Part shown: piece by piece, positions 59,425 through 64,000 of the stretch
How the letters are laid out: each line of letters opens with the position of its first letter
Numbering within the stretch: position 1 is the first letter of the stretch
NCBI GenBank assembly: GCA_003508835.1
Contig: PUFA01000084.1
Coordinates: forward strand, 682,001-746,000
Direction: 5' to 3'
DNA length: 64,000 nt
Source of the DNA: Eonycteris spelaea
Lineage: Eukaryota; Chordata; Mammalia; Chiroptera; Pteropodidae
Notes under the pieces: model-generated
What the model was told of the DNA's origin: nothing
Database searches by the model: none
The model's input: the letters and a program-made list of their open reading frames with translations, nothing else
Translations under genes and position numbers: made by a program

Positions 59425-59610
59425 CCTGTGTTTCTCAGACTTCGACGTGCTTAAGAATTATAAAAGCTCACAGCCTGGGCCTGATTCTGAATATTCTCAT
59501 TCAGTAGCTCTATCAGGAGTCTTTGCATTTGCATTTTAACACTGTCCCTAAGGTGAGATGATACATGTGGCCATGGACAATGATTTGAGAAGCATGCCTT
59601 AGCTTCCTTG
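59425..59610. mobile_element. MER5/MER20-like hAT fragment
   Basis: 'gtgtttctcagacttcgacgtgcttaagaatta', 'tgaatattctcattcagtagct' and a right end 'gatttgagaagcatgcc' suggest an old hAT MITE with inverted ends. Confidence 0.55.
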
Positions 59611-60689
59611 GAACCAAGGAAATTCTCCACAGGCTTTGAAGAATCTTATAAACATTACACCATAAACTTGGTGAAAGGGACAGAGCATTGGGTTCACAGT
59701 TAAGTCTAACAGCTAACAATATACACACATCACAAATATTATGCCAATCGGTATTGTCCAGCCAGTCTGGAACACAAACCAGGACCTCACAGATGTCTAA
59801 CTTCCATGCTTCAGGCAATGAGAAAAATGATAGGATTTTCCATATCATTCCAACCCTCTGTGATATTTATCCCATTGGCCAATTTATTGAACATTTTCTT
59901 ATACTCAGGGCAGAATCCTTTAAACCATTCTCGAACAAGGGAAAACTAGATTGGAAAGATTTATAAGGTAAGTGAGAGAGTTACAAGGGAAAACATTAAT
60001 CAAATGAATAAATTCTCTAGAGAAAATTAGGTTAATGACTATAAATATTAACTTTGTTTTACATTGAAATACAGATTGACCAGCTTACTCAGGAAATCGT
60101 ACATTCTTGTTAATTTTAATTTTCTAGTAATGGGAGACAGAAGGTTAACTAAAAAAAAACCTTCCATTAGAAAATTTTTTTAAAAAATTAATTAGTATAC
60201 TTTTCACATTAATTTATAACTAAGCATTTATTGCTTTGTTTATTTCCTTAGGGTAGAAAATAACAATTTAGAAAAGATCAAAGTGAATTTAAGATGCTTC
60301 TCACAGATTCCTAGACCCAGAAGGCTTACTGAATAGTCCTGGCAAACAGGTGGGAAGAAATCAATTACAGAATGCCACCGTGGAGGTGAACTCCTTTCTA
60401 GGCATTAATTGTTTTGCTAATAGGCCAAGATGCTTAGGAAGGGGGAATTGAGAGTAGCAATTTAGAGAGAGACCAACCTTCACACTTAAAAGAGCCTTCT
60501 CAGAAGCCCCAGAATTAGCAGGCCCAGTGAAGACGCTGGGCTAATGGCAATATGTTTTCTGTCAAGAGAAACAAGTAGAAGATCCCACTCAGCGCAGGAC
60601 ACATCTTTAGCTAAAATTTTATCAAGTAACCACTTCATTCTGAACCCTCCTATAAAATTTTTTCGGGCACACTGGAGGCTTGATAAATC
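59611..60689. other. Intergenic, nothing recognised
   Basis: No supported feature. Confidence 0.4.
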
Positions 60690-60965
60690 TTTCAATGGGC
60701 AGTGTAGCCTAGGGGTTCCTGGGCGGGCTCTGAGCCAGGCTGCTTTATTCCACACCCTGGCTTCACCGACTGCTGATTACGACCTTGGAAAAGTCACTGC
60801 ACATCTCTAATCCTCAGTTGTACTTTTTACAGAGTGGGGGAAATAACAGCACCTTCTTATAGAGTTCATTGTTGTGAAGAGCAAAATGTTTAATGTATAA
60901 TATATAAGGTCCTCGAACATCTCTGCATAGTAATCACTACTTAAGTGTTAGCCACTATTACTAAT
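60690..60965 (+). mobile_element. MIR SINE
   Basis: 'cagtgtagcctaggggttcctgggcgggctctgagccaggctgc', 'accttggaaaagtcactgcac' and 'cctcagttgtacttttta' cover most of MIR. Confidence 0.8.
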
Positions 60966-62204
60966 AAGATTATTTATTTATAAGGAAGATTTTAAGACTG
61001 AGAAAGTGCTTTCTCTGAGGAAGATGTAGGACTTGAAGGTGTGGGTGCTATTTCTCTTTTTGCCTGAGTTGCTACTCAACTATGTTGTGTGTGTACAATG
61101 CCGTGATCACTGTCTTAGAAGAGAGAATGCTAAGGTTTGATGAACAGCCCTGTGGGAAATGTGCCATCCTCAAGGTTGACAGAAGAGAACATCCTGATAA
61201 GAGTCACCTTGTTTTAGTGTCTGCCCCTTTTGTACTGAGCATCTTCTTTCCAAAAGCTCTGATCAAAGCACAAATGATCTTTCTCCGAACACTGTAGCAC
61301 AGCCTCTAAGAGACAGGATTGTTTAGATAAGGCTCAACTACAGACTGGGAGAAAGACAAATGGGAAAAATAAACACAGAGAATATTACCAATCAGACAAT
61401 CTAAGTCACAAGCATGGTTTATTCTCCAGGCTTTAAATCTGTCTCATTAGCTTGGACCTTAGAATAAAAGAGATTTTACCTAGTCCCTCTGCTCTGACAA
61501 TGACATGCCTCCCTAAGGCCTACCCTCTCAATTAAGTCATCCATGCCTATTTCCCTTCACTTATTGGGAAATGGGTAGCTGTCTTCAGCCATATCAGCAG
61601 CCAACACCACTACACCTGACCTTCACATTGAGCAGCGAGGATTTTCATCTCAGTCTCTCTGGTGCTACAATTTACCACTAGAAAGCAGAGGGTCCCAAAT
61701 AGTCCTGAAGAAATTATAGTGGAAAGAAATCAGAAATAAAAGTTATTCTGAGGAGGTGGAGATGATACAAAATAACTCCCAAGGCTGAAAGTGGAAGAAG
61801 CTTCCTAGTGGAACCAGAGTACCATTGGGCTTTCCCCATGCAGGGAGATCCAGGAATGCAAAAAGCCATAGCAGCACATCCCATTCCACTGGGAACTGAG
61901 GAGACATGTTCTTTTACTATCCTAGAAGGATAGCTTCCTCATAAGGTGAAATGTTTTATTTTGCAGAAAAAGGTCTTCCTCTTTCCACCTCAAACTAGAT
62001 TTCTAGGCCCCCTGATGATACATGGTCAAGCCAGAATATTATAACCGTGCCATAGGAAGAGGGCTCACTAAAATCCAGGAGCGGCTGCTCCCTGAACATT
62101 CACAGAAAAGGAGACCCTAATGGCATAAGGGAGGCAGCCCCTTCCTCTGTGGCAGCCACAGAAGTACACCACTTGTATTTCTTTTCAAGAAAGAACTTCA
62201 GCTG
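60966..62204. other. Intergenic, nothing recognised apart from one weak CTCF-like site
   Basis: No exon found. A weak CTCF-like match (ACCACTAGAAAGCAGAG) lies near 61673. Confidence 0.35.
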
Positions 62205-62560
62205 CAAGGAGTGCAGGTCCCTGACAGCCTCCAGCTGCAGCACCATCAGAATCTGCCTCAACTTTCAAACCCAGGCCATGCTCTGCTCAGGCAGCCCCAA
62301 CCAATGACTGGGCACAGCAGGGTGTCGGGTGTGGCCATTTCTGCCTCTTGCAGGACACCTCTTTCTGCCTCTTGCAGGACACCTCTAATAAGCAGTCTTT
62401 GCTCCAAATCTCCCCACTGGGTTGACTGAAACTTTGTTAGATCTGCAACTCAGTCCGAGGCTTCTCCTTGCCCAATTCTGCTTCTTCCCTACTTTCCTTT
62501 CACAAGTGCCAGATCCACTGCACACTCTGAAATCTTTCTCTACCCTAGTCTGTTTCCTCC
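62205..62560 (+). repeat. Unclassified interspersed repeat with 24-bp tandem duplication
   Basis: 'aactttcaaacccaggccatgctctgctcaggcagcccc', 'ggccatttctgcctcttgcaggacacc' and 'caaatctccccactgggttgactgaaac' resemble a known mammalian repeat type. The 24-bp unit starting TTTCTGCCTC is perfectly duplicated at 62338-62361 and 62362-62385. Confidence 0.5.
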
Positions 62561-62564
62561 CCTT

Positions 62565-63214
62565 TTATCTTGACTCTTTGAACTCTCAACTCTTCCCATC
62601 ATCCATCCCAGAGGGCCCAAGCTGAGCCCCTGGGAACTCCTCGAGGACATGAGCCCACTGGGCCCTCCCTGGAGAGGCAGTGCCCGCCCTGAATACCCTC
62701 AGTGGGAGACTCCCAGACAGCAGACCTGAGCTGCTGGTTTAGGGAGGGTACCAAGCAGAGGCTGACTGCGTCAGCGCTACTTGGCTCTCCAGTTGAAAGC
62801 TGTGCCTTTGGAGGACTAAGAAGATTACTGGGAGGGAAAAGTCTCAGAAGATGGTCCAGTATTTTCTTTTCAACTCTAATTTTTAGTACCAAAAATGACA
62901 GATTCCTGGCAAAGCAAGAAATAAATGCATGTTAGAAAGATAAAAAAAAAATTTTTAGAGACAGAAGAACTCATATGAAGTTTGAAGAAAGGGAGAAAAA
63001 GGCTCAGAAGAAACTTCTAAATGACATAAATGCAAGTTAACATGAATGGCATAGAAAGAATATTTATAGTGGCGAGAAATAGAAGCCCAGTAATTCTAAG
63101 AAAATAATAAAGAACCGGCACTAGAAATAATACTCAAGGCTCAATCATTCATATTTCCGGCCCACAAGATAATACAATATAATTGAAACATTAAGACAAG
63201 CAAATTGTCCCAGG
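62565..63214. other. Intergenic, nothing recognised
   Basis: No supported feature. Confidence 0.4.
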
Positions 63215-63600
63215 TTGGGTTTCTCGGGAAGCAGACCCTGAGATGGAGATCAGTTTGGAGGGAGTTTATTAGGGACTGCTCTTGGGTTAATACCTGTGGG
63301 CTGAAGGGAAGAAAGCAGAACTGAAGAGAAGGAAGAAATGGAGTTCCAAAGCGTCTCAATGAAACGCCTTCAGCCAGCGCTGCTGAGGAGTTCTCTGTTA
63401 CCTTCAGAAACTGTCCTGAACTTGGAGCAAGACGTCCTGGCCTCTTATCCCCACATGAATCACTCAGTGAATGCAGGCCACTCCTGAAGGGGTATGGCCT
63501 TGGAGATGAGCACTTTCTTTCATCTAGGCAGTCCCCAGAAGACCAACAGGTGAAGAGCAGCTTGGATACACTCCCGGTGGCTGAAATTAATTCTTTATCC
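63215..63600. repeat. Unclassified interspersed repeat
   Basis: 'ggttgggtttctcgggaagcagaccctgagatggagatc ... ggagggagtttattagggactgctcttgggttaatacctgtggg' is a widespread mammalian repeat pattern, similar at its start to 24600. A 171-codon minus frame across it is incidental. Confidence 0.45.
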
Positions 63601-64000
63601 CACAGGGGAAAGAATGGTATATCACAGCACCCACTACACAATAAATACAATTTCACTAGATGTTCCTCCGCGAGACTTGGGGAAATGAAATTGGTTTAAG
63701 CGCAATGAAATGGTATATGTTTTTCAATAAAACAATCTATAAAGATGGATATAAGTACGCCATGTGTCAAAACTGCAAAATATATGAACCTACGAGTACA
63801 GATACAGCATACGGAGATGTTAACGAGAGTGAGAGAGTACTGTATTGTGGGAGTGCGCTAAGACTGCCAGGCTAATGAAGAGCTGAAGGATGCTTGCCCT
63901 AAACAAATGATAAAACCGTCACAAGGTAAGAACGTGATATTGATGCTACTGCAACTACTTAGACATCTGTTCCAAATCTCCACAATAATTTTATTATAAT
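63601..64000. other. Intergenic to window end, nothing recognised
   Basis: No supported feature; no FSTL1 exon is reached. Confidence 0.4.

Noticed and set aside
61673..61690. CTCF-like site
   Set aside because: The 3' half of the motif is poor (AGAAAGCAG). I did not count it in the boundary pattern.
63141..63656. 171-codon minus-strand frame, longest in the window
   Set aside because: It runs across an interspersed repeat, shows no domain or homology I recognise, and has no promoter or splice context.
15485..64000. Search for FSTL1 exons
   Set aside because: No frame matches the follistatin-like or EF-hand regions. The gene is presumably beyond the right edge.

Overview
This window is mammalian nuclear DNA. 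The evidence is a three-exon gene with canonical splice sites and a CpG-island promoter, MIR and L2 relics throughout, hAT-type DNA transposons and several L1 copies. I see no bacterial operon, CRISPR array, phage or other compact system. No Alu, B1/B2, carnivore, ruminant, pig or horse SINE is visible. The only lineage-type SINE is a 5S rRNA-derived element at 898-1145, and the L1 3' end at about 53.4 kb is of laurasiatherian type. Families of 5S-derived SINEs with L1s that are all dead fit an Old World fruit bat (Pteropodidae). This is an inference from a few elements, not proof.

Genes. At the far left (1-82, + strand) lies the end of the last coding exon of HGD, homogentisate 1,2-dioxygenase, followed by its 3' UTR. 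It appears one base short, which shifts the frame over the last ~21 residues; this is the most interesting point in the window. About 10 kb away, convergent on the - strand, is a complete and intact NDUFB4 (mitochondrial complex I subunit B15/NDUFB4). It has three coding exons (15484-15305, 12092-11946, 10577-10515; 60 + 49 + 20 = 129 codons), a poly(A) signal, and a CpG island holding three NRF1-type palindromes. HGD next to NDUFB4 is the arrangement I remember for human 3q13.33, where the next gene on the other side, far beyond a gene-poor gap, is FSTL1.

From about 15.7 kb to 64 kb I find no protein-coding exon I can defend. This stretch has the character of a gene desert: MIR and L2 debris; L1 fragments at 19-20, 30.6-31.2, 45, 53.8-54.2 and 57.9-59.4 kb; an ORF1-bearing HAL1/L1-like copy at 39.95-42.24 kb; one nearly full-length but heavily mutated L1 at 47.26-53.47 kb; and microsatellites. 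Four CTCF-like motifs lie between 25 and 34 kb, three pointing left and the last pointing right. That is the polarity expected of a domain boundary, which would separate the HGD-NDUFB4 side from the desert on the FSTL1 side. A few short reading frames (6.5-6.8 kb; 29.7-30.3 kb) are flagged as weak candidates.

Repeat boundaries are read by eye and are good to roughly 10-30 bp. Family names are given only where I recognise the consensus.
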